Positions 52,551 to 62,947 of a stretch of 64,000 nt of DNA are shown here, piece by piece. Numbering within the stretch: position 1 is the first letter of the stretch; each line of letters starts with the position of its first letter. The translations under genes were made by a program, and so were the position numbers. Under the pieces are notes generated by a model. That model did no database searches. It worked only from the letters and a program-made list of their open reading frames with translations, and had not been told where the DNA came from. Source of the DNA: Microbacterium timonense (GTDB lineage Bacteria; Actinomycetota; Actinomycetes; Actinomycetales; Microbacteriaceae); the NCBI RefSeq assembly GCF_900292075.1, contig NZ_OLMV01000001.1, positions 186,001 to 250,000 on the forward strand, in the 5' to 3' direction.

Positions 52551-52584
52551 AAGAAGACCGGATGCCGCGGCATCCGGTCTTCTT
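52551..52584 (+). terminator. secG-rbpA terminator
   Basis: 16-bp perfect stem (52551-52566 with 52569-52584); the 2-nt gap opens to a 4-nt loop. Begins 30 bp after the rbpA stop; the descending arm ends in TCTTCTT. Confidence 0.85.
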
Positions 52585-52622
52585 CGTTGCTTTGGGACTG
52601 ATCGATACACTCGCTGCGCACG

Positions 52623-52708
52623 TGCACGAACTCCTCAAAACCGCCCGCTGCGACGGACAACTCTCGGCGCATCCCTTGGGATTGCCGCAGATGTGAGGAG
52701 TTCGTGCA
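52623..52708. repeat. Palindromic element, copy 1
   Basis: 86 bp bounded by a perfect 15-bp inverted repeat TGCACGAACTCCTCA and its complement. Shares its layout and several internal blocks with the copy at 52812-52888. Confidence 0.7.
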
Positions 52709-52811
52709 GCACGGTCGGGGCGACTGAGGCCCGGGTGGACGACGGGCACGCCACTGCCCGGCGTCCCGGTGGGCGCCGTCTCTCCGCTCGGCGCCGCCGA
52801 CCCGCGTGCGC

Positions 52812-52888
52812 AAACTCCTCAAGGTTGCACCATCCAACGGACGAATCACCGCGAACGCCGGGTCACTCCGGCAGATCTGAGGAGTTCG
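52812..52888. repeat. Palindromic element, copy 2 (diverged)
   Basis: 77 bp with inner arms AACTCCTCA (52813-52821) and TGAGGAGTT (52878-52886). The CTCCTCA-to-TTCG span is 74 bp, the same as in copy 1, and both keep ACGGAC and GCAGAT in the middle. Between rbpA and pgl, so the rest of this roughly 460-bp gap holds no gene that I can support. Confidence 0.6.
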
Positions 52889-52981
52889 GGCCGCGCGTCG
52901 AGACCGGGACGCGCCCGTGCCCGAACCCTCGAGGTCGCGTGGGGCACAGGCCGGTCAAGACACACGCTGATCCGTCGCGCC

Positions 52982-53791
52982 TCAGTACTCCTGGTCGATG
53001 AGCTCCGGCGGCACCTGCGCGGCAGCGGCGCGATCCACGAAGAACGTGGTGCGCTTGCGGCCCTTGGCGCCCGCGGCGGGCACGCTCGCGTAGCTGGCAC
53101 CCGCGAGCGCGAGGCCGAGCGCGGCGGCCTTGTCGGGGCCGGCGAGCACGAGCCACACGCGCTTGGAGCTGTTGATGACGGGGCGCGTCATCGTGATGCG
53201 CTCGGGTGGCGGCTTCGGGGACTCGCGGACGGCCACCACCGAACGATCCGTGATCTGGATCTCGGGCCGGTCGGGGAAGAGCGAGGCGATGTGACCGTCG
53301 GGACCGACCCCGAGGAAGCAGACGTCGAACGACGGCCACGGCCCCTCGGCCCCGGGGAATCGCGCGAGCTCCTCGGCGTACGCGGCAGCCGCGGCATCCA
53401 GGTCGACGCCGTCATCGCTGGCGAGAGTCGAATGGATGTTGCCGGCGGGGATGTCCAGGCCGTCCAGGAACGCCTCACGCGCCTGCCGGTCATTGCGGTC
53501 GGCGTCGCCGCGCGGGACGAACCGCTCGTCGCTCCACCAGAAGTGCACGAGCGACCAGTCGATCCGCGCGGCCTTCGGACTGCGGGCCGCCGCGGCGAGC
53601 ACGGCCGAGCCCATCGAGCCTCCGGTGAGGGAGATGTGGGCGAGCTTGCCCTCATCCACCCGCTTGGCCACGCGGCTCAGGAAGCGGGGTGCGACGGAGT
53701 CGGCGAGCGTCGCGGGGTCGGAGCTGATGACGACGCGCTTCTCCGCCCAGCCCTCAGGCATCCGCACCGTCCCCGGCCGTGACCCGCGCAT
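52982..53791 (-). CDS. pgl: 6-phosphogluconolactonase
   Basis: Hydrolyses 6-phosphogluconolactone in the oxidative pentose phosphate pathway. The 269 aa protein has the DevB-type signatures LTGGSMGSAVL, HFWWSDERFVP, RNDRQARE, FLGVGPDGHIASLFP and a late SSKRVWLVLAG. The ATG at 53791 is used; ATG 53761 (MPEGWAEKRV) is a good alternative as it matches the usual N-terminus better. Last gene of the leftward tkt-tal-pgi-zwf-opcA-pgl run; 3 bp after opcA. Confidence 0.94.
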   Translation of the reverse strand: MRGSRPGTVRMPEGWAEKRVVISSDPATLADSVAPRFLSRVAKRVDEGKLAHISLTGGSMGSAVLAAAARSPKAARIDWSLVHFWWSDERFVPRGDADRNDRQAREAFLDGLDIPAGNIHSTLASDDGVDLDAAAAAYAEELARFPGAEGPWPSFDVCFLGVGPDGHIASLFPDRPEIQITDRSVVAVRESPKPPPERITMTRPVINSSKRVWLVLAGPDKAAALGLALAGASYASVPAAGAKGRKRTTFFVDRAAAAQVPPELIDQEY

Positions 53792-53794
53792 CGC

Positions 53795-54754
53795 TCATCG
53801 GACCTGCGTCTCCTTCGTCGCCGGCGGGTCGAGCAGTTCCCAACCCTCGGTGATCACTCGACCATACAGGACGTCGGGGTCCAGCCGACGAAGCTCCTCG
53901 GCCAGGCATTCCCGCAGCGTGCGGCGGGGGAACGCGAGCTCGTGGCTGGGCTGCCCCGGCTGCGTCAGGATCGCCGTGCCCGGCGTCGGGCGCTCCAGGA
54001 GGACCTCGCCGCTGGCGCGCACGAGGGCGACCGACTTGATGCCGTGAGGCCACTCGTCGGCCGGGAGGTACGCCCAGTCCACCGGCACGTCCAGCGCGAG
54101 CCGCAGCCAGGCAGCCAGGAGGGCGGTGGACGGCGAGTCCGCCGCCCCCCGCACGCGCACTCCCACGACCGGCTCGTACGGCGGCTGGTCCAGGATGGCG
54201 GCCAGCTGCTCACGCCAGCGTGTCAACCGGGTCCACGCGAGATCGGTGTCGCCCGGCGCGTACTGCCCGCCGAGTCCGGCGACGAAGGCGGACGGGTCAG
54301 GCTTGGTGGCCGCATCCGTGATCCGCCTCTGTGCGATGCGGCCGATCGAGGTCTTCGAGATGCTCTCGGGCGTGCGGTTCGGCCACCACACCACGACGGG
54401 GGCGTCGGGCAGCAGCAGCCCGGTGACGAGGCTCTCGAGATTCGAGCGGCCGGCGTCCCCGTAGGCCCGCAGCGTCACGACCTCACTCGCGCCGGCGTCG
54501 CCGCCGACGCGGATCTGCGCGTCCAGACGCGAGTCGCCCTCGTAGCCGTCCGGGATCAGCAGCACGATGACACGCATGGGATGCTCGCGCGAGGCGTCGT
54601 TGGCAGCCTCGATGACCTCTTCGACCGCACTCTCGCGGGTGAGGATGACGAGCGTCAGCACACGGCCGAGCGCGACCGCCCCGCCCTCCTCGCGCACGTT
54701 GACCAGCGCGCGAGAGATCTTGCTGACGGTGGTGTCGGGAAGATCGACGATCAC
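53795..54754 (-). CDS. opcA: Glucose-6-phosphate dehydrogenase assembly protein OpcA
   Basis: 319 aa, needed for full activity of Zwf in actinobacteria. The protein begins VIVDLPDTTVSKISRALVNVREEGG and contains APVVVWWPNRTPES and VVGVRVRGAADSPSTALLAAWLRLAL, features of the OpcA family. The GTG start at 54754 overlaps the zwf stop codon (GTGA), so the two are made together. The frame stays open upstream over zwf, which is not part of the gene. Confidence 0.95.
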   Translation of the reverse strand: MIVDLPDTTVSKISRALVNVREEGGAVALGRVLTLVILTRESAVEEVIEAANDASREHPMRVIVLLIPDGYEGDSRLDAQIRVGGDAGASEVVTLRAYGDAGRSNLESLVTGLLLPDAPVVVWWPNRTPESISKTSIGRIAQRRITDAATKPDPSAFVAGLGGQYAPGDTDLAWTRLTRWREQLAAILDQPPYEPVVGVRVRGAADSPSTALLAAWLRLALDVPVDWAYLPADEWPHGIKSVALVRASGEVLLERPTPGTAILTQPGQPSHELAFPRRTLRECLAEELRRLDPDVLYGRVITEGWELLDPPATKETQVR

Positions 54755-56301
54755 GGGCGCCTCCAGGTCCGTCCGTCGCGGGCGAGCATCTCGTCCGCGG
54801 ATTCCGGGCCCCACGACCCGGGCGAGTACTGCTCGAGGGGACCGCCCTGGGATTCCCAGAACCGCTCGATCGGGTCCAGGATGCGCCACGACAGCTCGAC
54901 CTCTTCGTGCCGCGGGAACAGCGGCGGGTCGCCGAGCAGCACATCGAGGATGAGACGCTCGTACGCCTCGGGGCTGGCCTCGGTGAACGCGTGGCCGTAG
55001 CCGAAGTCCATCGTGACATCGCGCACCTGCGCGCCGGCGCCCGGCACCTTGGAGCCGAAGCGGATCGTGACCCCCTCGTCGGGCTGCACGCGGATCACGA
55101 GGGCGTTCTGCCCCTGGCCCGAGGTCTGGCTGCGGGAGAAGAGCAGTTCGGGGGCGCGCTTGAAGACCACCGCGATCTCGGTGACCCGGCGTCCCAGGCG
55201 CTTGCCGGTGCGCAGGTAGAAAGGCACCCCTGCCCATCGCCGGGTGTTCACCTCGAGGGTCACCGCGGCGTACGTCTCGGTGGTGGACTGCGGGTCCATG
55301 CCCTCCTCTTCGAGGAAGCCGAGCACCTTCTCACCGCCCTGCCAGCCGCCGGCGTACTGACCGCGGGCCGTGGACCGGGCGAGGTCTTCGGGCAGCGTGA
55401 CGGCGGCGAGCACCTTCTCCTTCTCGGCGCGGAGATCCTTCGCGTCGAACGAGATCGGCTCCTCCATGGCGGTGAGGGCCATGAGCTGCAGCAGGTGGTT
55501 CTGGATGACGTCGCGCGCGGCGCCCACGCCGTCGTAATACCCTGCGCGACCGCCCACGCCGATGTCCTCGGCCATGGTGATCTGCACGTGATCGACGTAG
55601 TTGCGGTTCCAGATCGGCTCGTACAGCTCGTTCGCGAAGCGCAGCGCCAGGATGTTCTGGACCGTCTCCTTGCCGAGGTAATGGTCGATGCGGAAGATCG
55701 AGTCGGTCGGGAACGCCGAACGCAGCACGTCGTTGAGCGCGCGTGCCGACTCCTGGTCGTGGCCGAACGGCTTCTCGATGACCACGCGGCGCCACCGATC
55801 CGGCCGGTCCGCGGTGTCGTCGACGAGACCGGACGACTTCAGCTGCTCCGCGACCAGCGGGAACGCCTTCGGCGGGATCGACAGGTAGAACGCGTGGTTG
55901 CCCATCGTGCCGCGCTCGGTGTCGAGCTTGTCGACGGTCTCGCGCAGGCGCCGGAAGGCGTCGGGGTCGTCGAACTCGCCCGACACGAACCGGATGCCCT
56001 GCAGCAGCTGCTGCCACGTCTCGTCGCGGAACTCGGTGCGTGCGTGCTGGCGGACTGCGTCGTAGACGACCTTCGCGAAGTCCTGGTCTTCCCAGTCGCG
56101 ACGCGCGAAGCCGACCAGCGCGAAACCCGGGGGCAGCAGACCCCGGTTGGCGAGATCGTAGACGGCGGGCATGAGCTTCTTGCGGGAGAGGTCTCCCGTG
56201 ACGCCGAAGATGACGAGCGCGCTCGGACCGGCGATGCGGTTGAGGCGACGGTCCTCGGGGTCGCGCAGCGGGTTCTTCCCGCGCGAGATCTCGACGGTCA
56301 T
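54751..56301 (-). CDS. zwf: Glucose-6-phosphate dehydrogenase
   Basis: Makes NADPH and 6-phosphogluconolactone. The 516 aa protein has the NADP-binding VIFGVTGDLSRKKLMPA, the substrate site RIDHYLGKE, and the C-terminal NTRRWAGVPFYLRTGKRL segment. It lies between pgi (14 bp upstream) and opcA (4-bp overlap). Normal for actinobacterial type. Confidence 0.98.
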   Translation of the reverse strand: MTVEISRGKNPLRDPEDRRLNRIAGPSALVIFGVTGDLSRKKLMPAVYDLANRGLLPPGFALVGFARRDWEDQDFAKVVYDAVRQHARTEFRDETWQQLLQGIRFVSGEFDDPDAFRRLRETVDKLDTERGTMGNHAFYLSIPPKAFPLVAEQLKSSGLVDDTADRPDRWRRVVIEKPFGHDQESARALNDVLRSAFPTDSIFRIDHYLGKETVQNILALRFANELYEPIWNRNYVDHVQITMAEDIGVGGRAGYYDGVGAARDVIQNHLLQLMALTAMEEPISFDAKDLRAEKEKVLAAVTLPEDLARSTARGQYAGGWQGGEKVLGFLEEEGMDPQSTTETYAAVTLEVNTRRWAGVPFYLRTGKRLGRRVTEIAVVFKRAPELLFSRSQTSGQGQNALVIRVQPDEGVTIRFGSKVPGAGAQVRDVTMDFGYGHAFTEASPEAYERLILDVLLGDPPLFPRHEEVELSWRILDPIERFWESQGGPLEQYSPGSWGPESADEMLARDGRTWRRP

Positions 56302-56315
56302 GAGGGATGGGGCTC

Positions 56316-57938
56316 CTACTGTGCCGCTTCGAAGAGCGACAGCACTTCGATCTGGGGATCGGTCAGGGTGAGGGTGACGACGGGGCGGCCGTGACCGTCC
56401 GCCAGCACGGCGGCGTCACCCGCCGCCTGCGCCTGGATGAGTTCGCCGAAGGTGAACGGACGGCCCGGGATCTCGAGGTCGACGTCTGTCTGCTCGAGGA
56501 TCTGCAGGAACACGCCCTTCGCCGGTCCGCCCTTGTGGTACTGGCCGGTCGAGTGGAGGAACCGGGGCCCCCACCCGAACGTCGTCGGCCGGCCGGAGTC
56601 CGCCGCGACGAGCTCCCGGAGCCCCGCGAGCTGCGAGAGCTCGAGGCGGTTCACGTACGCCTGGATCGCGACGTATCCGTCCGCCGGGATGCGAGCCCAC
56701 AGGGCGTCGAGGACGCCGGCGACGGTTCCGGATGCCGCGAGCTCGGGGTCGGACACGCGGACCTCGACGCCCTCGACGGCGAACGCCGGTGCGGTCTGCT
56801 CGGGACGCGCCTCCAGCAGGCCGCGCGCGGCGACCTTGGCGGATTCGACGTCGGGCTGGTCGAACGGGTCGATCCCCAGCATCCGTCCCGCGATCGCCGT
56901 CGCGTACTCCCACACCACGAACTGTGCTCCGAGCGAACCGCTGACCAGCACCTCGCCCTGGTGATGCTCGAAGAGGTGGAACTGCTTCGCCTCGTCGACG
57001 AACCGCACGATCTGCAGGTCCGGGGGAGTGACGTCGACTTCCGGCGAGACGGGGAGCAGGACGACGGGCAGGATGCCGGTGCCCTCCTTGCCCGTCGATT
57101 CCGCGATCAGCTGCTCGATCCAGTCGGGCAGGCCCGCGATGTGCGTCCCGTCGGAGACGAGACCGAGCTTGTCCTTCCGCGGGTCGCCGCCGGCGATCGC
57201 CGCGGCCAGGACCAGCGCCGGATTGTCGGGGCTGTCGATCGCGACCTCGAGCAGCGACGCCTCCGCCTCGTCCAGGAGCTCGGAGATGTCGGCGCCCGCC
57301 AGTCCCGCGGGGACGAGGCCGAACGCCGTGAGCGCCGAGTAGCGGCCGCCGACCGTCGGGTCGGCGTTGAACACGGTGTAGCCGTCTGCCCGCGCCGACT
57401 GATCCAGCGGCGAGCCGGGATCGGTCACGACGATGATCCGCTCAGCCGGGTCGATCCCGAGGTCGCGGAACGCGGCCTCGAACGCCCGCTTGGCGGAGTC
57501 GGTCTCGACGGTGGAGCCCGACTTCGACGACACCACCAGTGCCGTGCGGGTCAGGTCGCCACCTTCGGCGTCGCCGTCGATCGCGGCCAGGACCTGTCCC
57601 GGGGCGGTCGAGTCCAGGATGACCAGCGGAACGCCTGCCGTCTGGGTGATGACCTCGGGCGCGAGCGACGAGCCGCCCATGCCTGCCAGCACGATCCGGG
57701 TCACGCCGCTGGCGTTGAGCCGCTCGCGCAGGGCGAGGATCTCCGGAACCAGCGGGCGCGAGACGCTGACCGCCTGCACCCAGCCGAGCCGCTGGGATGC
57801 CTCGGCTTCGGCCTTCGGGCCCCACAGGGAGGCGTCACCGGCGGTGATGCCGGACGCGACCAGGCTGCTGACCAGACCGGGCAGCGTCGCTTCGACGACG
57901 GACTTGACGTGCCCGCTCAGGTGGATGTCGAAGCTCAT
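56316..57938 (-). CDS. pgi: Glucose-6-phosphate isomerase (Tal-Pgi-fusion type)
   Basis: 540 aa. The N-terminal SIS domain carries [14 protein letters not shown] and [12 protein letters not shown]; the layout continues as in the Pgi half of bifunctional transaldolase/phosphoglucose isomerase proteins, rather than the E. coli Pgi form. The ATG overlaps the tal stop by 4 bp (ATGA), so it is likely a non-fused version of that pair. A longer upstream frame lies over tal. Confidence 0.9.
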   Translation of the reverse strand: MSFDIHLSGHVKSVVEATLPGLVSSLVASGITAGDASLWGPKAEAEASQRLGWVQAVSVSRPLVPEILALRERLNASGVTRIVLAGMGGSSLAPEVITQTAGVPLVILDSTAPGQVLAAIDGDAEGGDLTRTALVVSSKSGSTVETDSAKRAFEAAFRDLGIDPAERIIVVTDPGSPLDQSARADGYTVFNADPTVGGRYSALTAFGLVPAGLAGADISELLDEAEASLLEVAIDSPDNPALVLAAAIAGGDPRKDKLGLVSDGTHIAGLPDWIEQLIAESTGKEGTGILPVVLLPVSPEVDVTPPDLQIVRFVDEAKQFHLFEHHQGEVLVSGSLGAQFVVWEYATAIAGRMLGIDPFDQPDVESAKVAARGLLEARPEQTAPAFAVEGVEVRVSDPELAASGTVAGVLDALWARIPADGYVAIQAYVNRLELSQLAGLRELVAADSGRPTTFGWGPRFLHSTGQYHKGGPAKGVFLQILEQTDVDLEIPGRPFTFGELIQAQAAGDAAVLADGHGRPVVTLTLTDPQIEVLSLFEAAQ

Positions 57939-59056
57939 CGGGTGCTCTGGAGGGCGTCCTCGAGCGCCTTCTTCACCGTTCCCTGCAGGTCGTGCCACGA
58001 CGCGATGAACTTGTCGACGCCCTCGGTCTCGAGGACATCGGTGACGTCGGCGAAGTCCACGCCCACGGCTGCCAGGTCGGCGAAGATCTTGCGTGCCGCC
58101 TCGTACGTGCCGGTCACCGCGTCGCCGGCGATCTCACCGTGGTCGAACGTGGCCTGCAGCGTCTTCTCGGGCATCGTGTTGACGACGCCCGGCGCGACGA
58201 GCTCGGTGACGTACAGCGTGTCAGGGAGTGAGGGGTCCTTGACGCCCGTCGAGGCCCACAGCGGACGCTGGACGTGTGCGCCGGCATCCGTGAGCGCCTT
58301 CGCGCGGTCGGTGGCGAACTCCTTCTCGAACAGCTCGTACGCCAGGCGCGCGTTGGCGACACCGGCGAGCGACTTCAAGGCGAGGGCCTCGTCGGTGCCG
58401 ATGGCGGCGAGGCGCTTGTCGACCTCGGTGTCCACGCGGGAGACGAAGAACGACGCCACCGAGTGGATCTTCGAGATGTCGTGGCCGTTCGCCTGCGCCT
58501 GCTCGAGGCCGGCGAGGAACGCCTCGATGACCTCGGCGTACCGCTCCAGGCTGAAGATGAGCGTCACATTGACCGAGATGCCCTCGGCGAGGGTCGCCGT
58601 GATGGCAGGAAGGCCCGCCTTGGTCGCGGGGATCTTGATGTGCACGTTGGGTCGGTCGATGCTGGCCCACAGCTGCTTGGCCTGCGCGACGGTGGCTTCG
58701 GTGTCGTGGGCGAGGTCGGGGGAGACCTCGATCGACACACGGCCGTCCACGCCGTCGGTGGCGTCGTAGACGGGACGGAAGATGTCGGCCGCGTCGCGCA
58801 CGTCGTCGGTGGTCGCGGCGAAGATGGCGTCGTCGACCGAGGCGCCCGCGCGGGCGAGCTCGGTGATCTGGTCGGCGTAGGCGTGCCCGCCGCCGCCGAT
58901 CGCTCCCTGGAAGATCGTCGGGTTGGTCGTGACGCCTGACACGTTGCGGGTCGAGATGAGCTCGGTCAGGTTTCCCGACGTGATGCGCTCGCGCGACAGG
59001 TCGTCGAGCCAGATGCTCACGCCGTCGGCGACCAGCTTCTCAGTAGGGGTGGTCAT
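57935..59056 (-). CDS. tal: Transaldolase
   Basis: Transfers a C3 unit between sugar phosphates in the non-oxidative pentose phosphate pathway. The 373 aa protein contains [14 protein letters not shown], the Schiff-base lysine in [15 protein letters not shown], and [18 protein letters not shown]. This is the longer actinobacterial/TalB-like class 4 form. Next to tkt (32 bp upstream) and coupled to pgi. Confidence 0.96.
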   Translation of the reverse strand: MTTPTEKLVADGVSIWLDDLSRERITSGNLTELISTRNVSGVTTNPTIFQGAIGGGGHAYADQITELARAGASVDDAIFAATTDDVRDAADIFRPVYDATDGVDGRVSIEVSPDLAHDTEATVAQAKQLWASIDRPNVHIKIPATKAGLPAITATLAEGISVNVTLIFSLERYAEVIEAFLAGLEQAQANGHDISKIHSVASFFVSRVDTEVDKRLAAIGTDEALALKSLAGVANARLAYELFEKEFATDRAKALTDAGAHVQRPLWASTGVKDPSLPDTLYVTELVAPGVVNTMPEKTLQATFDHGEIAGDAVTGTYEAARKIFADLAAVGVDFADVTDVLETEGVDKFIASWHDLQGTVKKALEDALQSTR

Positions 59057-59088
59057 GGTGCCTTCTCCTCGTGCTTTCGTGTCGTCGC

Positions 59089-61188
59089 TCAGCGAGCCGC
59101 GGCCGCGAGGGACTCGCGGGCTGCCTCGACGACGGCGTCGGCGGTGATGCCGAACTTCTGGAACAGGGTCTTGTAGTCGGCCGACGCGCCGAAGTGGTCG
59201 ATCGCGACCGAGCGGCCGGCGTCGCCGATGATGCCGCGCCAGGTGAGCGGCGAGCCGGCCTCGACCGACACCCGCGCCCGGACCGCGGAGGGCAGCACCT
59301 TCTCGCGGTACGCCTCATCCTGCTCGTCGAACCACTCCAGCGAGGGAGCCGACACCACGCGGGCGTTCACGCCTTCGGCGGCGAGGGTCTCGCGCGCCGC
59401 GACCGCGAGCTGCACCTCGGATCCCGTCGCGATGAGGATCACGTCCGGCGTGCCGCCGGGCGCCTCGGCGAGGATGTAGGCGCCCTTGGCGACGCCGTCC
59501 GTCGAGGCGAGCACGTCACCGGATGCCTCGCCGTCGCCGCGCTCGAACACCGGGATGTTCTGGCGGGTGAGGGCGATCCCGGTCGGCCCGCCCTGGCGCC
59601 GCAGGATCTCCAGCCAGGCGGCGGAGGTCTCGTTCGCGTCGGCCGGGCGCACCACCGTGAAGTTCGGGATGGCGCGGAGCGTGGCAAGCTGCTCGATCGG
59701 CTGGTGCGTGGGGCCGTCCTCGCCCAGCGCCACCGAGTCGTGCGTCCAGACGAAGATCGACGGGATGTTCATGAGGGCGGCCAGGCGCACCGCCGGGCGC
59801 ATGTAGTCGCTGAAGATCAGGAACGTGCCCCCGAACGGGCGGGTGGGACCGTGCAGCTTGATGCCGTTCACGATGGCGCCCATCGCGTGCTCGCGGATGC
59901 CGAAGTGCAGGACGCGGCCGTACGGGTCGCCCGACCACTCGTGCGTGGACCACTCGGCCGGGATGAACGACTTCGCGTCTTTGATCGTGGTGAGGTTGGA
60001 CTCCGCCAGATCGGCCGAGCCGCCCCACAGCTCGGGAAGCTCGGCGGCCAGGGCGTTGATGACCACGCCGGACGCGGCGCGCGTGGAGACGTCCTTGCCT
60101 GCTTCGAACGACGGGACAGCGGAGGCGATATCGGCGGGAAGCTCTGCGGCCTCCAGGCGATCGAGCAGGGCCTTGCGCTCGGGGTTGGCCGCGGCCCAGG
60201 CGTCGAACGACTCCTGCCACGCGGCGCGCGCCTCGGCAGCGCGGTCCTTCAGCGCCCGCGTGTGGGTCAGGACGTCGTCGGCGACCACGAACGACTGCTC
60301 CGGGTCGAAGCCGAGGACCTTCTTGGTCGCCGCCAGCTCGTCGGCTCCCAGGGCGGAGCCGTGGATCTTGCCGGTGTTCTGCTTGCCGGGCGAGGGCCAC
60401 CCGATGATGGTGCGCAGAATGATCAGCGAGGGCTTCGCCGTCTCGCCCTTCGCGGCCTCGATCGCGGCGTACAGCTCCGCGACGTCCTCGACGTACTCGC
60501 CGGTCTTCTTCCAGTCGACGACCTGCACGTGCCAGCCGTACGCCTCGTAGCGCTGGGCGACATCCTCGGTGAAGGCGACGTTGGTGTCGTCTTCGATGGA
60601 GATCTGGTTCGAGTCGTAGATGGCGATGAGGTTGCCGAGCTCCTGGTGGCCCGCCAGCGACGAGGCCTCCGAGGTCACGCCCTCCTGCAGGTCGCCGTCG
60701 CCGGCGATCACGTAGACGAAGTGGTCGAACGGCGAGGTGCCGGCGGCGGCGTCCGGATCGAACAGCCCGCGCTCGTAGCGGGCGGCGTAGGCGAATCCCA
60801 CCGCGGACGCGAGGCCCTGGCCCAGCGGACCTGTCGTGATCTCCACGCCCTTGGTGTGTCCGTACTCCGGGTGCCCCGGCGTCTTCGAGCCCCACGTGCG
60901 CAGCGCCTTGAGGTCATCGAGCTCCAGGCCGAACCCGCCGAGGTACAGCTGGACGTACTGCGTCAGCGACGAGTGGCCGGCCGAGAGGATGAACCGGTCG
61001 CGGCCCAGCCAGTGGGTGTCCGTCGGGTCGTGGCGCAGCACCCGCTGGTACAGCAGGTACGCCGCAGGCGCGAGGCTCATCGCGGTCCCGGGGTGGCCGT
61101 TGCCGACCTTCTCCACGGCATCCGCCGCTAGAACGCGTGCGGTGTCCACCGCGCGCCGATCGATCTCTTCCCAACGCAGTTCCGACAC
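59089..61188 (-). CDS. tkt: Transketolase
   Basis: Thiamine diphosphate enzyme moving C2 units between sugar phosphates. With GTG at 61188 the protein is 699 aa: TPP-binding [31 protein letters not shown], the pyrimidine domain with [19 protein letters not shown] and [20 protein letters not shown], and the C-terminal domain with [13 protein letters not shown] at 61188 is preferred since AAAGGCGG lies just upstream; a GTG at 61203 is in frame 5 codons earlier. Head of the leftward pentose phosphate operon. Confidence 0.97.
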   Translation of the reverse strand: MSELRWEEIDRRAVDTARVLAADAVEKVGNGHPGTAMSLAPAAYLLYQRVLRHDPTDTHWLGRDRFILSAGHSSLTQYVQLYLGGFGLELDDLKALRTWGSKTPGHPEYGHTKGVEITTGPLGQGLASAVGFAYAARYERGLFDPDAAAGTSPFDHFVYVIAGDGDLQEGVTSEASSLAGHQELGNLIAIYDSNQISIEDDTNVAFTEDVAQRYEAYGWHVQVVDWKKTGEYVEDVAELYAAIEAAKGETAKPSLIILRTIIGWPSPGKQNTGKIHGSALGADELAATKKVLGFDPEQSFVVADDVLTHTRALKDRAAEARAAWQESFDAWAAANPERKALLDRLEAAELPADIASAVPSFEAGKDVSTRAASGVVINALAAELPELWGGSADLAESNLTTIKDAKSFIPAEWSTHEWSGDPYGRVLHFGIREHAMGAIVNGIKLHGPTRPFGGTFLIFSDYMRPAVRLAALMNIPSIFVWTHDSVALGEDGPTHQPIEQLATLRAIPNFTVVRPADANETSAAWLEILRRQGGPTGIALTRQNIPVFERGDGEASGDVLASTDGVAKGAYILAEAPGGTPDVILIATGSEVQLAVAARETLAAEGVNARVVSAPSLEWFDEQDEAYREKVLPSAVRARVSVEAGSPLTWRGIIGDAGRSVAIDHFGASADYKTLFQKFGITADAVVEAARESLAAAAR

Positions 61189-61527
61189 CGGGCCGCCTTT
61201 CACAGAGGAGGTGCGCCCGAGAACGAGGCCGGTTCGCGGCCCTTGTCCGGATGGAGAAGGGGAGAATCGGCGGCGGGCGCGCGTGATCTCAGCATAGCGA
61301 AGCGGGGTACCGCCCGGGCCATGCGAGCCGTCTATGTGACGGAGTCTTGCGAAGCCGGCATCCTCGCCGGTGACGTGCCGGTGTCGACGGCGTCACGTTC
61401 TGCTCACCCGCCTTGCGGCGGCGATGTGAATCGGCCGCGCGAGGGGAGCGGGGCGTCCGGCAGACGGGTCGCGACACGCCGATGCCCTAGACTTGGGAGG
61501 ATTCTGCGAACGGCGATTGCGGGGGCC
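61189..61527. promoter_or_regulatory. Divergent tkt / ctaB promoter region
   Basis: 339 bp without a supported gene. For tkt: TATGCT on the minus strand (61291-61296), giving a leader of about 95 nt. For ctaB: TAGACT at 61488-61493. No clear operator seen. Confidence 0.5.
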
Positions 61528-62469
61528 ATGGACAGCACGAAGACGGTCGGGACCGAGCCGCAGCGCGACGGGTCCCGCCGGCCTCGCCAGAGCGTCGGCC
61601 GTACCGTCCGCGCATACGTGGCGCTCATGAAGCCGCGCGTGCTGGAGCTTCTGCTGGTGACCACGGTCCCGGTCATGATCCTGGCCCAGGGCGGCTTCCC
61701 GAACGTGTGGCTGGTGCTCGCGACGGTCATCGGCGGCACCGCCAGCGCCGGGTCGGCCGCCGCGTTCAACATGTATCTGGACCGCGACATCGACGCGCAC
61801 ATGCAGCGCACCGTGAATCGTCCGCTCGTCACCGGTGAGGTGTCTCCGCGGGGGGCGCTGATCTTCGCCTGGACGCTCGCCGCGTTCTCGACGGTGTGGC
61901 TGTGGCTCACCACGAACTGGCTCGCCGCGACGCTCTCGGCCGCCGCGATCTTCTTCTACGTCGTCATCTACACGATGATCCTCAAGCGCCGCACGGAGCA
62001 GAACATCGTGTGGGGCGGGATCGCGGGCTGCTTCCCGGTGCTGATCGGCTGGACCGCCGTCACCGGATCGCTCGCCTGGCCGCCGGTCATCCTCTTCGCC
62101 CTGGTGTTCCTGTGGACCCCGCCGCATTACTGGCCGCTGTCGATGAAGTACAAGGAGCAGTACGAGCAGGTGCACGTGCCCATGCTGGGTGCCACCCGGC
62201 AGGGGTCGCAGGTCGGTCTGCAGGTGATCCTGTACGCATGGGCGACCGTCGTGTGCTCGCTCCTGCTGATCCCTGTCGCCGGCATGGGACTGGTGTACAC
62301 CGCGTCGGCGGTGGTGTTCGGCGGCTGGTTCATCTACGAGTCGCACGTGCTCTACACCCGTGCGGTGCGCGGAACGGAACCGCGTCCGATGCGGGTGTTC
62401 CACGCGTCGATCACCTACCTCACCCTGATCTTCGTCGCGATCGCCGTCGACCCGCTGCTGCCGTTCTGA
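61528..62469 (+). CDS. ctaB: Heme O synthase (protoheme IX farnesyltransferase)
   Basis: Membrane enzyme that adds a farnesyl group to heme b, giving heme O for heme A of the aa3 oxidase. 313 aa with about eight hydrophobic helices and the prenyltransferase motif [22 protein letters not shown], then a second Asp-rich region [18 protein letters not shown] at 61528 has a GGGGG ribosome site; a longer frame upstream is not membrane-like. Divergent from tkt, as often found in actinobacteria. Its partner subunits are at the other end of this window. Confidence 0.96.
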   Translation: MDSTKTVGTEPQRDGSRRPRQSVGRTVRAYVALMKPRVLELLLVTTVPVMILAQGGFPNVWLVLATVIGGTASAGSAAAFNMYLDRDIDAHMQRTVNRPLVTGEVSPRGALIFAWTLAAFSTVWLWLTTNWLAATLSAAAIFFYVVIYTMILKRRTEQNIVWGGIAGCFPVLIGWTAVTGSLAWPPVILFALVFLWTPPHYWPLSMKYKEQYEQVHVPMLGATRQGSQVGLQVILYAWATVVCSLLLIPVAGMGLVYTASAVVFGGWFIYESHVLYTRAVRGTEPRPMRVFHASITYLTLIFVAIAVDPLLPF

Positions 62470-62513
62470 GCTCGGGGCCGCCGGCGCTGAGCAGTCGGTG
62501 AATTCGGGCCGCC

Positions 62514-62541
62514 TGTCGAATCCGGTCGCCTCCCGTTCGTC
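62514..62541 (+). promoter_or_regulatory. Predicted ECF42-type promoter
   Basis: TGTCGA (62514-62519), 18-nt spacer, CGTC (62538-62541). This is the form I know for ECF42 sigma factor target promoters (TGTCGA at -35 and a CGA/TC-like -10), and it sits about 43 bp before the DGPF/YciI ATG. Confidence 0.6.
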
Positions 62542-62583
62542 GGAGGAGAGAGGCACAATGCCTCTGGATGACGGAGGAGACCC

Positions 62584-62937
62584 ATGGCGCAGTATCTGAT
62601 CCTGATCTACGGCGACGAAGCCCGCTGGGAGGCGGCCTCGGAGTCCGAGCGGCGACAGATAGACGAGGGGCACCGCGCGTTCTGGCAGCAGGCCGGTGCC
62701 GCGATCCTCGCCTCGGGCGAGTTGGAGCCGACCCGCACGGCGACGACGCTGCGCCCCGGGGGTGAGCAGCCGCTGATCACCGACGGACCGTTCCTGGAGA
62801 CGAAGGAGGTCCTCGGCGGGTTCTACGTCGTGGATGTCGCCGACCTCGACGCGGCCCTCGCGCTCGCGGGGCTTCTCGCCGAAAGCCGCCAGGATCACAG
62901 CGGCGTGCAGGTCCACCCGCTCGTGGACCATTCGTGA
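62584..62937 (+). CDS. YciI/DGPF-family protein of an ECF42 module
   Basis: 117 aa. MAQYLILIYGDEARW opens the family, and the DGPF motif is present as ITDGPFLETKEVLGGFYVVDV (about residues 64-84). DGPF proteins are the usual partners of ECF42 sigma factors and are encoded directly upstream of them; the biochemical role is not known. GGAGGAG lies 4-10 bp before the ATG. Ten bp later begins the sigma factor gene. Confidence 0.93.
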   Translation: MAQYLILIYGDEARWEAASESERRQIDEGHRAFWQQAGAAILASGELEPTRTATTLRPGGEQPLITDGPFLETKEVLGGFYVVDVADLDAALALAGLLAESRQDHSGVQVHPLVDHS

Positions 62938-62947
62938 GGAGGATGCC

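Noticed and set aside
59071-61131. 686-codon rightward frame
   Set aside because: Antisense to tkt, which is unmistakable; no domain features.
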